Shown: piece after piece, positions 1-10,429 of the stretch
Position numbering within the stretch: the first letter of the stretch is position 1
Layout: every line of letters starts with the position of its first letter
NCBI RefSeq assembly: GCF_019649055.1
Contig: NW_026570267.1
Span: 372,001-436,000 of the forward strand
Length of the DNA: 64,000 nt
From: Paramacrobiotus metropolitanus
Lineage: Eukaryota; Tardigrada; Eutardigrada; Parachela; Macrobiotidae
Direction: 5' to 3'
Program-made: the position numbers and the translations under genes
The notes under the pieces: model-generated
The model's database searches: none
Told to the model about the DNA's origin: nothing
Seen by the model: the letters and a program-made list of their open reading frames with translations, nothing else

Positions 1-1159
1 CGATGGAAGGCTGTCCAGCAGTATTAATCGTACTCGCGTATTAAATCAGATTAAAAGTTCAGGCACAGAACGGAGAGTGTTGTAAGCAGTAAGCAGCACC
101 AACAGCTGGGTAGCCAGCGCGCAGGGTTCCCTGCGATAAGACGGCAGCTATACATGACAAGTATATTACAAATCGTTAGAGACAGCCACAAGGATCTGTG
201 AACCTTTTGGCAAGTCGGAATCAATTTGTAATACGCTGGTCAGCTGCAATAGGATATCAAAACCAAATTAAACAATGATCAGGCAACAAGTAATCAGTAA
301 ACACTGGCGCACTTGGCCAAACGCTAATATTGCGCAGTCTAGTCTGTAATCCCAAGACGCAGGCTTCCCTACTGCATAGACCCAGTACAGAATAAAAACT
401 TTTCTATTTTCCACAGTAATGATTTAGACCAGTAAGTTTGAAAATTTAACTTGAAAAAAGAAGGAACCCGTTGTTCTACTACCATGATTTCCTATGCTAA
501 GTTGAAGTATGGGAAAACAATCACGTGGTTTTGAATTTTGCTATTGGCGGTGGGCAGCCTCGATCTAAACTCAGAATGCTGACCCACCAATAAAAATCGC
601 GGAAAAGCGAAGTTTTGTAAGTACCTGGGCGTCGCTTAGACCCGTTACAAGGTACGCCCATGTTGGTAACGGTTTTCGTCGACGCCCACCGACAGACATC
701 GAGCAAAAACCGACTTACATCGAAGCCCAGCCAATTGGGACTTGGTACGCCTATTTCTCGCTTCGATGTAAGTCGCTGTTGCTCGATGTATGTCCGCGTT
801 TTGATCCTCTGGAATATCATAGAATTGCATAGATAAGCTGTCACATGAGGCTGGAATGGGCGCACAGCTCTCATGGTCAGTAACGATCTCGTATCGATCG
901 TATTTACATATCTATATATTCACAAATTCTGCACAGAATCTGAATGCGCCTGCATTTCTCATGATCAACAAGACCACTGGATATTGGGAGAAACATCATT
1001 TTAGAAGTTTTGTGAAATCATGTTTAAACATTATTACTTGGAATGCAAAATATAGCATTATTATGTGTGATAAAACTGATAATGCATATGTACATAGGTG
1101 GCGAGCGGTACTGTCCTCTTTAAGTAAATCAATTCATCACGCTGGGTAAAACGTAAAAA
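1..1159. other. Upstream intergenic stretch, no gene seen
   Basis: I see no convincing exon here. The open frames around 520-1150 are short, lack family resemblance and overlap an inverted repeat. The stretch holds the presumed promoter of the membrane-protein gene that starts near 1160 and a foldback structure at 691-796, listed separately. Confidence 0.5.
691..796. repeat. Foldback inverted repeat
   Basis: The left arm (691-726) reads GACAGACATCGAGC then CGACTTACATCGAAGC. The right arm (760-796) carries the reverse complement, GCTTCGATGTAAGTCG then GCTCGATGTATGTC, with a few mismatches. The loop is about 33 bp. Shorter nested matches (GGGCGTCG near 627, CGACGCCC near 680) lie outside. The structure could be the remnant of a foldback transposon or simply a cruciform-prone palindrome. 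No target duplication was recognised. Confidence 0.55.
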
Positions 1160-1997
1160 ATGAATGGATCGCAAAATCACATTTCCCTTGTCGTATACTT
1201 GGACGCGACCTCTGTGAAATGTAAGCCAATGCCTAACAGTTGTAAAACATTGTTTATTTGTATCACCGCTTTGAATTTTGCAAAGCTTTAACAAATTGCC
1301 TGTCTGTGTGTGGATAGCGCATGGGCAAGAAGATGATCTCCAGTACGGACATGCCGTTTCCTCTAAGATGGGGCCTATTTGCCAGTACATGTGGGCAAAT
1401 TTTCTACTGTCCGCTCTGCGTGTTTTTCTGGAATGTGGCCCATTTGGGTGGGTGGCGTACAGCCTGGTTGTATGTAGGAGCATGGTAAGCACTAGACGCA
1501 ATAACCACATCGTAACATACATTTACCTGTCGACTGACATTTAACAGGCTAGCGATAGCGCTGTACAGACGGCTGTGGCGTGGTTTTTCTTTGGCATGGT
1601 TGGATTTTTTCTCGTCACGGAGGCATTCATGTCTCTGATGAGCTTGAGGATATTGAGAAGTGTTCAACAATGGCGTCCTGGAACAAAAAGCGAACCAGTG
1701 TCTGAGGTTGTCGCTTGTCTGGATATGGCCTATGTACCGCTGGTTAGCACGATGGTACTGAATTGCCTCATGCTCGTATTCTACCTAATGCTCGAGTGTA
1801 ACGGTTCCGGCTGGAAAGATCTTTCAGAATATGTCGTGTTTAGCGGTAACACAACAATTCAAACTACCCTGAAACATCTGGTACCACACAAACATAAGCG
1901 AACAAATCAAAACAACCAGCAAATGTTCAATAAGACGAAAACACTGAGCAATCTACAAATTTTAAACGAGATTTATACTGCCTTTATTCAGCGGTAA
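1160..1997 (+). CDS. Multi-pass membrane protein, paralogue A
   Basis: The model has three exons (1160-1220, 1318-1484, 1548-1997) and gives 225 aa. I do not recognise the family. Three hydrophobic segments are visible: one containing WANFLLSAL, one containing AWFFFGMVGFFL, and one containing AYVPLVSTMVLNCLML. Conserved blocks QYMWANFLLSAL, GWVAYSL and QQWRPG are shared with the paralogue at 29074-29899, as are both intron positions and phases. The paralogue's start codon is TTG here (position 1199), so I chose the in-frame upstream ATG at 1160, which adds 13 residues. The C-terminus diverges: where the paralogue has a fourth membrane segment, this protein has a basic, Asn/Lys-rich tail. It converges with MED17, the two stops being 15 bp apart. 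It could be a decaying copy; transcript data would settle this. Confidence 0.6.
1983..1988 (-). promoter_or_regulatory. Poly(A) signal for MED17
   Basis: TTTATT on the + strand reads AATAAA on the minus strand, 24 bp beyond the MED17 stop codon. It lies inside the last codons of the convergent membrane-protein gene. Confidence 0.55.
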
Positions 1998-2012
1998 GGA
2001 TCCACCTTTGGT

Positions 2013-5000
2013 TTATGCAGCACTCCATTTCGTCCAAACTGAATCCTTCCGTCGAGGGATATCTGTGTGTGCACTTGATAGCGCTGACACTGTTTTAGGA
2101 AAACCATGGTCTTTGGGCCAACTCGCAAGGGCACCCAGAAGCAAAGCGACACGCCTAATCCTGGTCGGACCACCCACGATTTTGTTCAGATTGATCTCCG
2201 AAAACTCTTGTCCCGATTCCATAAATGTTCCGTCTCTTATCACAGTAGTGCAGACATGTTTAACGGACAAATCAGCAAGGTATACGCGGCACACAAAGGT
2301 CACACTGCAGACGATATTCAGTAACCTGTATAAAATCCGAAACCTTCAAAGCGCCGATCAGAAAACTTTCAACATATTTCTCCCGTTTTTAAAAATTTCG
2401 TTATCAAAGACTTTTAAACAATATGAACAATAAGCCAAGCGTCGTCTACAGAGACTGAACTTAAAAAGGCACCCTTACCATCGATTGTCAGATGATTTTG
2501 CTGTCAAAACGATTGCATAGCGAAGACCGGCGCGAACAGATTCCGATTTCACATTCTCGTCTGCATTGTAGTAAAGAGCCACTGGAGCATAGTGGACAAC
2601 TTCGAAACGATTGCTCTTCAAAAGATACTGAAGGACTACAGCGTGTTGTCGTACAACCTATTCAAAAAGCTGGAAGTGTTAACTTGCCCCCGATACAACA
2701 ACACTTTGAATAAACAATAAAACAACAGCAAATGAGGGCTAAATACCTCCATGTACAACAACCGGCAGTCCAATTCAACCTCGCAATTCACGGGCGTCAC
2801 GAAATCTTTCGTTAGAAAAGTAACTTTTCCATTGGATACGTTGAAGGAACAATTTGATCTTCAACAAACAGTAATATTTTGTTCCTATCAGTAGCGACTC
2901 TACAGTAAAAAAAGTTGTCTTCACCTGTTGTACATATCAAAACCCGGCGTCGTTAATGAGATCTTGATCGTAATGTTTCTCCACGATGTTGTAAAGCAGC
3001 AGTCATGCACCGAAAGCTGAATATCCGGACAGCTAAGGGATTCTGCTGCTTTTAAGCACCTGCCAAAAAACACGGATGTCTAAAAAATATTACAGTTATT
3101 AACTAAAATACCATAACAACAAGCTGAGATCGGCTATGAAAATGCTATACTTGTACAAGGGAAGATAATTTTGTCGAAGATCTGTACCGTCTGTGAAGGA
3201 TCAATGCCGTTGCTCTAGATACCAATTCTGCTGTTAATGTGCGGCTGCAAAAACACAATAAAATTATAGTAATAAAAAGGTTTTTTTCAAAAATCGGTAC
3301 TGCCAAAAAAACACCGAAAGTATTTTTAACAGTTTGTTATCAGTACCTGCCAAGTCCTTGTTTCCATACCCGGCGATCTTTGGCCTGAATCGCCATTTTC
3401 CTCCTAAATATCTTCAGTCCCACCGGCCCACACGCAGGCACCGGTAGATCAGGATTAGCGAAATCGCGCATGCGGTTTAGAAGCATCTGGGCAAGCGAAT
3501 GTTCAAGAATTCTGGATTCAGTCAATAAAGGGGTCTTATGCATATCCCGAACCACCGGGATGCTACGAAATTTTGTGTCGGCCTCGGCAACATGGAGCAA
3601 TTTCAACCGCACGGAGAAACCAAAAAAATTCTAAGCACAAGACAAAAGCGTTCTAAATCGTACACCATAAACGAATACCGTTTCCAGATAACTAACCGAA
3701 TAATGGATTTCATCAGAGAGTACTATGGGTTCGATCATGTCATCCAGTCCGCTAACACCTTCTGCGCTCATCTACAATGCAAAAAATGTACTTAACAAAT
3801 CACATGCAGCTAACTAGACGTTTTGAGGCATACCAAGGCAAACAATTCCCGACAAAATAAGGTGTTTTGCGCAGACATCAACTTCCGATGCCAGTAGGTG
3901 TCCAGTGTAAGAATTCTTCCCCACGAGTCCTGCTGCTTCAATTCCTCCACTCGACTGCGTTGATTATTACCGAATTCCGCTAAAGCAAACAACCGAAAAG
4001 TTTTCCGAGGTGTCCATCAGCCCGCCACAATGTCACATACGTACAGGTGACCAAATCAACCTGAATGACCGTTTCACCACCCAAATCACCGGAAATGACG
4101 ACATCGACTGCTTTATCATTGTCCTCTTCGTTTTTACGCACTTCAAACTGACCCATCCCTTTCACCGACGATCCGACTAAAAGGAAAAATACAAAAAATT
4201 GAAATCTTATGAGGTATCAGATATAAATGTTTCAACTGCACGGCAAGTTTGTTATTTTGCAAAAAAAAAGCAAATCCAACCTGTTCGATAGCTGAGATCT
4301 CCCGTAATTGTCTGTCCCTGCTTCTTCAGTCTCCAGTGTTCCCGCATCTTAATAATAGCAGCGTGATAATCATTTTCGGATTTTTGCACCACAGCCGCGT
4401 CGTTAGCTGAACGCTTCAGTCGATCAGCAGCGTTGGAAAAGATGGCCGCGACTCCTTGAAGCGTCTACATTTGCACACCAAAAGTTAACATCGAACAAAA
4501 CGAACTATAAATACGTGCTTCACTGTCACAGTATCACTTTCACCTTTTTTTTATAGTGCATACTAAAATGCGGACGGGCTTCCACGGGATCGTTTAGCGA
4601 TGGCTCCAAGCGCAGATATTTACGTTCTTTGGCCAACGAGAGCACATCGTGAAGCACAGAGATTTCCGTATAGGCGGTCCTGTAAATTCGCTTAAATGCT
4701 TCAGTACACCAATTTTATTTCTGCAGATATTTATAATTTTTTAATTTTAATTCAATAAATTTGACTATTTCCATTTTTCCATTAATATTATTTTCTTGTT
4801 TATTTCGTTTATTAACTTTCAGCTTATTCTATTCAGCGTCTTTAGACGCGAATAAATGCAATTTTCTCCGCTCTTCACCTCAGTTTATTCCGCACTCCGT
4901 CTAAACCCCAGACAACCGTGCTGGCGTCGGGATTGTTGCGCAGCGGTCGCGATTCCTTTTCCGCTGTGTCTTCGTTCACGGAGATCTCCATTGCCGTACC

Positions 5001-5296
5001 GCTGTCCGCTTTCGTGGCAATTTTACGAAAATCTAATTTGCAGGCATTTCGGTACAGTTTTTCGCCTTTCGATACGGGCCTGCAAAAGACGCCGCAGCAT
5101 AGAGCAAAGGCTGCAAAGCTTCAACGCGGGATTGCCAATCACACACGTACGACTGCATGATTTCACGGCCATCGAAAGTGATTTCCGCGATCCGCGGTTC
5201 CGATGGGCATTCCACGGATACGGGGATATTGCTCGCGCGCCCTCCTCCGCGAGCTGCTGCGCTGCTGGAAGGCTCGTCACGATCACCGTTATTCAT
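2013..5296 (-). CDS. MED17: Mediator of RNA polymerase II subunit 17
   Basis: A head-module scaffold subunit of Mediator, acting in the nucleus as bridge between activators and RNA polymerase II. Thirteen exons, in transcript order: 5296-5151, 5079-4879, 4679-4544, 4464-4281, 4176-4045, 3979-3834, 3771-3697, 3630-3347, 3244-3157, 3079-2925, 2858-2747, 2657-2479, 2304-2013. Phases agree throughout and give 709 aa (human about 650). Family landmarks in order: ITFDGREIMQ near the N-terminus; VRNKLR; EISVLHDVLSLAKERKYL; HWRLKK followed by GDLSYRT; the block SAQNTLFCRELFA; ILEHSLAQML; the coiled AELVSRATALILHRR segment; RQHAVVLQYLL; and a C-terminal EFSEINLNKI block matching the family's FKEV..NKMEG motif. 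Introns are mostly 60-80 bp. The C-terminal tail after that block is about 30 residues longer than usual. The weakest junctions are the acceptors at 2858 and 2657, chosen because only they keep the family alignment open. Confidence 0.88.
2709..2714 (+). promoter_or_regulatory. Candidate poly(A) signal for membrane-protein gene A
   Basis: This is the first AATAAA on the + strand that I noticed downstream of the stop at 1997; a second overlaps at 2715. If used, the 3' UTR would run through the last two coding exons of MED17 on the other strand. Confidence 0.3.
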
Positions 5297-5842
5297 TGTG
5301 CAAGGATATGGCAGCGAGGAAATCCAATTTTCGAAATCGAAAGAAACTTAATGGTCGGAGAAAATAAGCTACGCACTCAAGTGACTTGGCATCCGAAGTG
5401 GCAGATTCCATAACTGATATCATCAAATATCAAGCAGATCGTTCCCAATCCCCATGCGCGGCGAATTTCAAACAGAAAAGAAGGCACAAAACATATACTA
5501 CCTCATAACGTTGCAGGTAAAGTTGTAATAAACCCAGACAAAAGAAGCAGAAGACAGAATTCACAGAAACGAAGGCAAAAATGTTCGTCCGTTCTTTAAG
5601 TACTCGTATAATCGTATTTGATTTTTTGTATTCTGGAAATCCATTACCGTGCCGAAGCCATTAAGTCGGAGGGGGGGTGACGCATTTTGTATAGTACTGT
5701 ACGTATTCGGGAAATTTCGGGATTTAATCATATGGGTATCGTTGGACGTTGTATATAGATGGACAGTGGCTACAGCTGCTATAATTTCATGAGTTATCTT
5801 TCATAAATTTAAATACTTTCATATACTGATCTTCCTTATTGA
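5297..5842. other. MED17 upstream region, no gene seen
   Basis: This is the 5' flank of MED17. A + strand open frame that runs over from about 4860 to 5413 is antisense to MED17 exons 1-2 and is explained by their GC-rich codons. Nothing else was recognised. Confidence 0.4.
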
Positions 5843-6240
5843 TGATTCTCGCCCGGATGGCGCCCCGTGGCGGTTGGGAGCCGTACGCCTAAGCTACGCC
5901 GGGAAGTCATCGTAGGCCCATAACAACAAGTGCTCATCCCGGCACTTTTTAAACAGCGCGCGTTCGCAAACTGTGCTGTTTGTTAACTGCGCAGATACAT
6001 CAAAATTTACAGAAAACCATCCTCTGCAAAGAAGGCGACAAATGTGTTATAAAAATATTAACAGTTTTCTTAAATTAAGCGCCAGTGCTTTGGCCACGGT
6101 ATTGTACCACCTCCCATAAGACAGCACACAAACAGAAACAGAGCGAATGCGTAGACCCCCTGTTGGCGCACCGTGAAATCCCTGTTTGTTAGTGACGTCA
6201 AAATGACACACTGCCAGTCTGCAGTCCCGGCGAGAATCAC
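5843..6240. mobile_element. Possible non-autonomous DNA transposon (MITE-like)
   Basis: The left end TGATTCTCGCCCGG and the right end CCCGGCGAGAATCA are inverted copies of each other apart from a one-base difference, about 400 bp apart. The interior is non-coding. No clear target-site duplication was found, and the terminal repeats are only about 14 bp, so chance is not excluded. Confidence 0.35.
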
Positions 6241-7287
6241 GAATTTAGATTTTTTTTCATTTTTAGTTTTACATCTGCAAGGAAAAACACAACATGAAAG
6301 TTAAATAAATTGTTTTTTCTTTAGCAGCTGGCCTCGCTAGGCTCGACCTGGAGTCGTTCGACAGTCGGTTCAGCCTGCTCAGACTGCCGGGCGCCGGCCA
6401 GTATACATCAAAGCTTAAGCAGCAAACTAAGTGAATTTTATAAACTAGTATAAAGGTCGTAACCGCCCTTAGTGCAAGCGAGCGAGCGTGTAAACTTTTT
6501 TCTTGCAAAGACGCGGTTGGGTAAGACTGCAACAGTAGTAGTTGAGAGTCTACTCGCTTTTTGTAGCTGTTTCATATGCTGTGGAAGGCTTATCAGCAGA
6601 GCTGCTCAAATGTCAGTTTTGCCACCGCTACGATGCCGATATGATATCATTAGTTTTATTACGTTTTTCGGAATTATGCCGATGCAATATATTATTTTTG
6701 AATGTTTTTTATTTTTGATTCCGTTAAAAAAAGTATATTATTTGAGCTTCGTGCTGGTGCATGCGTTTCAAAAACTATATTCAGAATTTCGTAAGATGAA
6801 ATGGTTTAATGTTGGCTGGAAATTGCGTGAAAAAAAATAAACGATGTCTTGAGGCGCTTGAGCTAACCAAGCCTAAGGAATTATTGATCTGTGTATTGGC
6901 CAAAATATTGTTTGCGGTACGCTCGACATTGTAGAGCCGATTTTGCGGCCGATAAGCAGCTTAAGCGGTTACTTAAAATAGCTGAATGCTGAGTGGAAGT
7001 CGGCGTGATTGACTGGCATGAGTTTTAGCAGACTGGTGGATAGCGGTAGTCTCTTCATACTCCCGCAAGCGGCGCAACGCGATACGAGCATGCCGCCACC
7101 TCGGGACATCTCATTCCGTGACATGGATGATAATACTGATATAAATGACAATAACGACCCCGCGGGTGATACAAATGGACTGCTACACGATCAGATGTGA
7201 CCACGCAAGCAACTGTGACGCGGCACTACTAATATAAAAACCATACCGCACATTGCCGTCAATTTCGCACCAAATTCTTTACTTTAG

Positions 7288-7569
7288 GATGCCCGTATTG
7301 CTTTCAAGTTGTTAGGCGCTTGGAAGCCGTTTAAATCCCAGTATTTTCAAATTTACGGAAAGACTGTCTTCGCTGCGAATAAATTGGCACGTTTATTTAC
7401 ACAAACCGCGTATGCCGATGTAACCACACAGGATCTGAGAAGCGCCGGCGCAGATTTCTGTTTTAGAGACCACAATGTTTTTCGTAAAGCTTGGTTTGGC
7501 TTGATTTATTACGCAAACGATTTATCGTTTCAACGGCTTATTCGATGTCTGGGGGCAGTAGCAACGTAG
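7288..7569 (+). CDS. Possible 3' exon of an unrecognised gene
   Basis: A good acceptor (polypyrimidine run, then TTTAG at 7283-7287) opens a 93-codon frame beginning DARIAFKLLGAWKPF and ending at TAG 7567-7569. The composition looks coding, with mixed charged, aromatic and aliphatic residues. A further open frame just upstream on the same strand (ATG at 7018 to 7200) has a strongly acidic Asp/Asn run and could be a preceding exon. No family was recognised. Because it lies beside repeats, it may belong to a mobile element rather than a host gene. Confidence 0.3.
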   Translation, partial: DARIAFKLLGAWKPFKSQYFQIYGKTVFAANKLARLFTQTAYADVTTQDLRSAGADFCFRDHNVFRKAWFGLIYYANDLSFQRLIRCLGAVAT

Positions 7570-8380
7570 GTTACAATAACGCAGTAACGATTCCCAACTG
7601 GATCGCTTTCTAGGGTAAAGGGTACCATGTTTTTTCATGTCTTTCAGTTGAATTCGGTTGATTTTATTGTGGAACAAAACGGTCGAGTAACTCTTATTTA
7701 CTTATCATGGTGTTGAAAACCTAGTGACCGTTTCAGGCAAAAAACAATGGTTAGCAATCCGGTGTCGTTTTTGGTCTTGACGTACTAGCTCAACTCCACC
7801 TGGTGCAAAAATGTTTTTGTGCTTGGATGTTGATTTGACTAAGCTTGCCAGAATCTTTGGTCTACAATAAGTTCATGAATCGCGTAATTTTCTAAAAAAT
7901 ATGTCGACAATAATTTATGAAAGTCTTAAAAAGTTGTGAATTTTGGTAAGAGTCGTTTCAAAAACGAGGAATTTCACCACTCTGCTTACCGTGTTGAAAG
8001 TTACCTATTACACGCAATTCTGGTGAGAGCAAGGCCACGTCATTAAATTTCTGTGAACACCGGTGTATTTAAAAGTAATGACCTCTAACGCTGACCTCGT
8101 CTCTTTTTCTCCGCAAAAGAATCAAAACTTTTAATCGCTAGGTTTATTTTATTTGTACTTATGTATTCAGATTTATACAAACCTTTATGAATGAGACTGT
8201 TTTGAAGTTTGAAATAGGATGTTGTTGCACAAGGCAACAAACTTCAATCAAGCAATCAAATAATTCGTCTTCATTTGCAAAATTGAAATCTAAATTTCCA
8301 TGCAGATTTTATTTAAATTTTGTTGCATTTATTGAAACAAAAGTGTGAAATAGAAAAATAAATCTTTCGTTCTACTTGAT
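7570..8380. other. AT-rich spacer, nothing recognised
   Basis: The sequence is AT-rich with no long open frame, no clear splice-bounded exon and no obvious repeat. It leads into the GC-rich tandem repeats that begin after about 8380. Confidence 0.4.
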
Positions 8381-9170
8381 GCTTCAGTTGCGGCGCCGCT
8401 CATTTTTGCCTTCGGTTTTCCTCGAAACGAAACGATAGTTCGCTAGCGAATTCAAAATGGCAACGGAAATTTTGTCCGTAAAAACTATTTTTTTAATGAA
8501 AAGGACAATGGAATGCTTTTGTTTTACTTGCCGCTCGCTGCGATGCGCTTCCTCGCGCCGCAGCTCGGCGTAGCTTTTTTCTCCGCCTTCGGTTTCCACT
8601 TCCGTATCATCACGGTAACGAAAAGTTCAAGCGAACTGTAAGAAGCATCTCTTTTGAATAAAAAGACAATAGAATGCTTTCGTTTATTTGCTGCTCCGCT
8701 CATTATGCTGCGCTCCCTCGCGCCGCAGGCTCGGCATCGCCATCGGCTTTGCCTTCGGTGTCGGTGGAAACGGTAGTTTGCTACCGTAAAATCATGTAAC
8801 AAAAGGGTTAAGCTGAACTATAAGAAGAATCTCTTCGGAATAGCAGGACAAAAGAATCCTCTTGTTTTACTTGCTGCTCCGCTCGCTGCGCTGCGCTTGC
8901 TCGCGCCGCAGCTCGACGTCGCCTTTAGCTCCGCCTTCGGTTTCCACTTCCGTATCATCACGGTAACAAAAAGTTTAAGCTGAACTGTAAGAAGAATCTC
9001 TGCAGAACAGCAGGACAACAGAATCCGCTCGTTTTACTTGCTGCTCCGCTCGCTGCGCTTGCTCGCGCCGCAGCTCGGCGTCGCCTTTGGCTCCGCCTTC
9101 GGTTCATGCGACCGTATCGTTACAGTAACAAAAAGTTTAAGTGAAACTGCAAGAAGAATCTCGAACGTGC
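8380..9170. repeat. Diverged ~165-bp GC-rich tandem repeats
   Basis: Four recognisable units begin with GGACAA-type motifs at about 8503, 8664, 8846 and 9013 (spacings 161, 182, 167). A more degenerate unit lies before 8500. Each unit carries TGCTCCGCTCGCTGCG, then CGCGCCGCAGCTCGGCG, then GCCTTCGGTTTCC, then an AT-rich half ending GTAAGAAGAATCTC. The open frames on both strands here are products of the repeated GC-rich core and are not annotated as genes. Confidence 0.75.
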
Positions 9171-9312
9171 GGACCAACCACAACGACTCCCGCCTTGAGG
9201 TCAAGCAACACTCCCAGTTAGCAGAGATGGAATTGGTATCCGCCGGTCAGAAGAATTATCCCTACCAGCCTTCCTGACTTCGATTCATTCTGTTTCCGGT
9301 TTGCTATCCGCG

Positions 9313-10201
9313 CTGCCCCCTACCCACGGTATTACCGACGTCGCCGGCGCAGTGGAGTCCTGGAAACTGAAAGCCCGTCAGGCTGAAATTCCGGAACCCG
9401 CTTTCCGGAAGTCTCAAAAGCCGTGGGACATGCCTTGATGTAACGTTTCCCTTTATACTCTGTTGCAGGTGTTCGAGGGCGATGAAGTCAATACAGCACG
9501 CCTGCTTACCCAGTCTTGGCCAGAAGCCGGCATCTGGTTAAACGCCCAACCTTCCGCCCACATCGGCAACCTGCCGGTAGACGACGAACTCATGATCAGT
9601 GTTGGTCTTTGCATTGGCGCCACGATTTGCGAACCTCATGATTGCGTCAAGTCTCAAACGCGTGGATGGTTACGGGCATCATGGGCTGTCATGTGTCTTC
9701 TCCGCCGGAAGACACCCGCGCCACGGCGGATTAAATAGCATCATTTGTCGAGCATGTGTATCTGCCGGCGTGCCTGCAAAACTGGAGCTTCGTGGTACTT
9801 CTCACACCACGGAGCGCCGTCCGGACGGCTGCACGGCACTTGCCTGGAAACGTGGATTGTGCCTAGCATGGGAGGTGACATGTGTAGACACGGTTGCACC
9901 GTCACATGTCAAAGCCACCTCGATCAAAGCGGGAGCGGCCGCCGTGCAAGCAGAGGATAAAAAATCCAGATTTAATTTGTACCTGGTTGGCCGCTACCTG
10001 TTCGCTTCAATCGCCTTTGAAACCCTGGGCCCGTGGGGCCGTCAGCAATCGTAATTGCCAAAGAATTGGGGAAACGATTTCAGCAGCAAACCGGCGAAGC
10101 ACGCTCGCATGAGTTTGTACATCAGCGTTTGTCGATAGATGTTCAACGGGATAATGCGGCGTCTGTGCTGGGCACTGGGCACGATGGAAGGCCTGGCTAA
10201 A
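9313..10201 (+). pseudogene. Decayed 3' end of a non-LTR-type retroelement ORF
   Basis: The translated fragments resemble the C-terminal region of animal retroelement polyproteins that carry a restriction-like endonuclease after the reverse transcriptase. Recognisable pieces in order: SQKPWDMP, then WLNAQPSAHIGNL, then CEPHDC, then GYGHHGLSC, then the RRPDG followed by LAWE.T..DT block that corresponds to the family's RPD ... WD.T..DT motif, then AEDKK and FETLGP. The ORF is broken: an in-frame TGA at 9436-9438, a frame change near 9650 and another near 10030. The Asp of WD.T is Glu here. No reverse transcriptase domain is present upstream, so only a 5'-truncated relic remains. A copy of the local ~165-bp repeat lies about 90 bp downstream. 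The family assignment rests on remembered motif patterns. Confidence 0.6.
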
Positions 10202-10290
10202 AGAAATTTTCTTGTTGTAATTTTTGTTTCTTTCTTTATTTTGCCTTAAGTTTGATTTGACCAATAAAGTCACATACGTTCAGATTAACA

Positions 10291-10405
10291 GAACAATAGA
10301 ACCCTTTTGTTTACTTGCAGCTCCGCTTGTTTTGAGACTGATGCTTACGCACAGCGCCACGTTTGATGTCGCCTTCGGCTACGCCTTTAGTTTCAACAGT
10401 AAAGA
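10291..10405. repeat. Outlying copy of the ~165-bp repeat
   Basis: GAACAATAGAACCCTTTTG, then a TTACTTGCAGCTCCGCTTG core and GCCTTCGGCTACGCC, repeat the order seen in the tandem units at 8.5-9.1 kb. The retroelement relic separates this copy from the others, as if it had inserted into or spread with the array. Confidence 0.55.
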
Positions 10406-10429
10406 GACATGATACACTATCAAAAACAG

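Noticed and set aside
521-874. 117-codon minus-strand frame near the left edge
   Set aside because: It runs through the foldback inverted repeat, and its composition is not protein-like; two overlapping frames compete on the same strand.
4856-5413. 185-codon + strand open frame
   Set aside because: It is antisense to MED17 exons 1-2, which have family support and correct splice phases; the + frame has no recognisable motif.
5850-5925. GC-rich stretch looked at as a possible tRNA
   Set aside because: No consistent acceptor stem, anticodon arm or GGTTCRANNCC T-loop could be drawn; it lies at the end of the MITE-like element.
8384-9277. Several open frames on both strands with Arg/Ser/Ala-rich products
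   Set aside because: They repeat with the ~165-bp unit and arise from the GC-rich core, so they are repeat artefacts.
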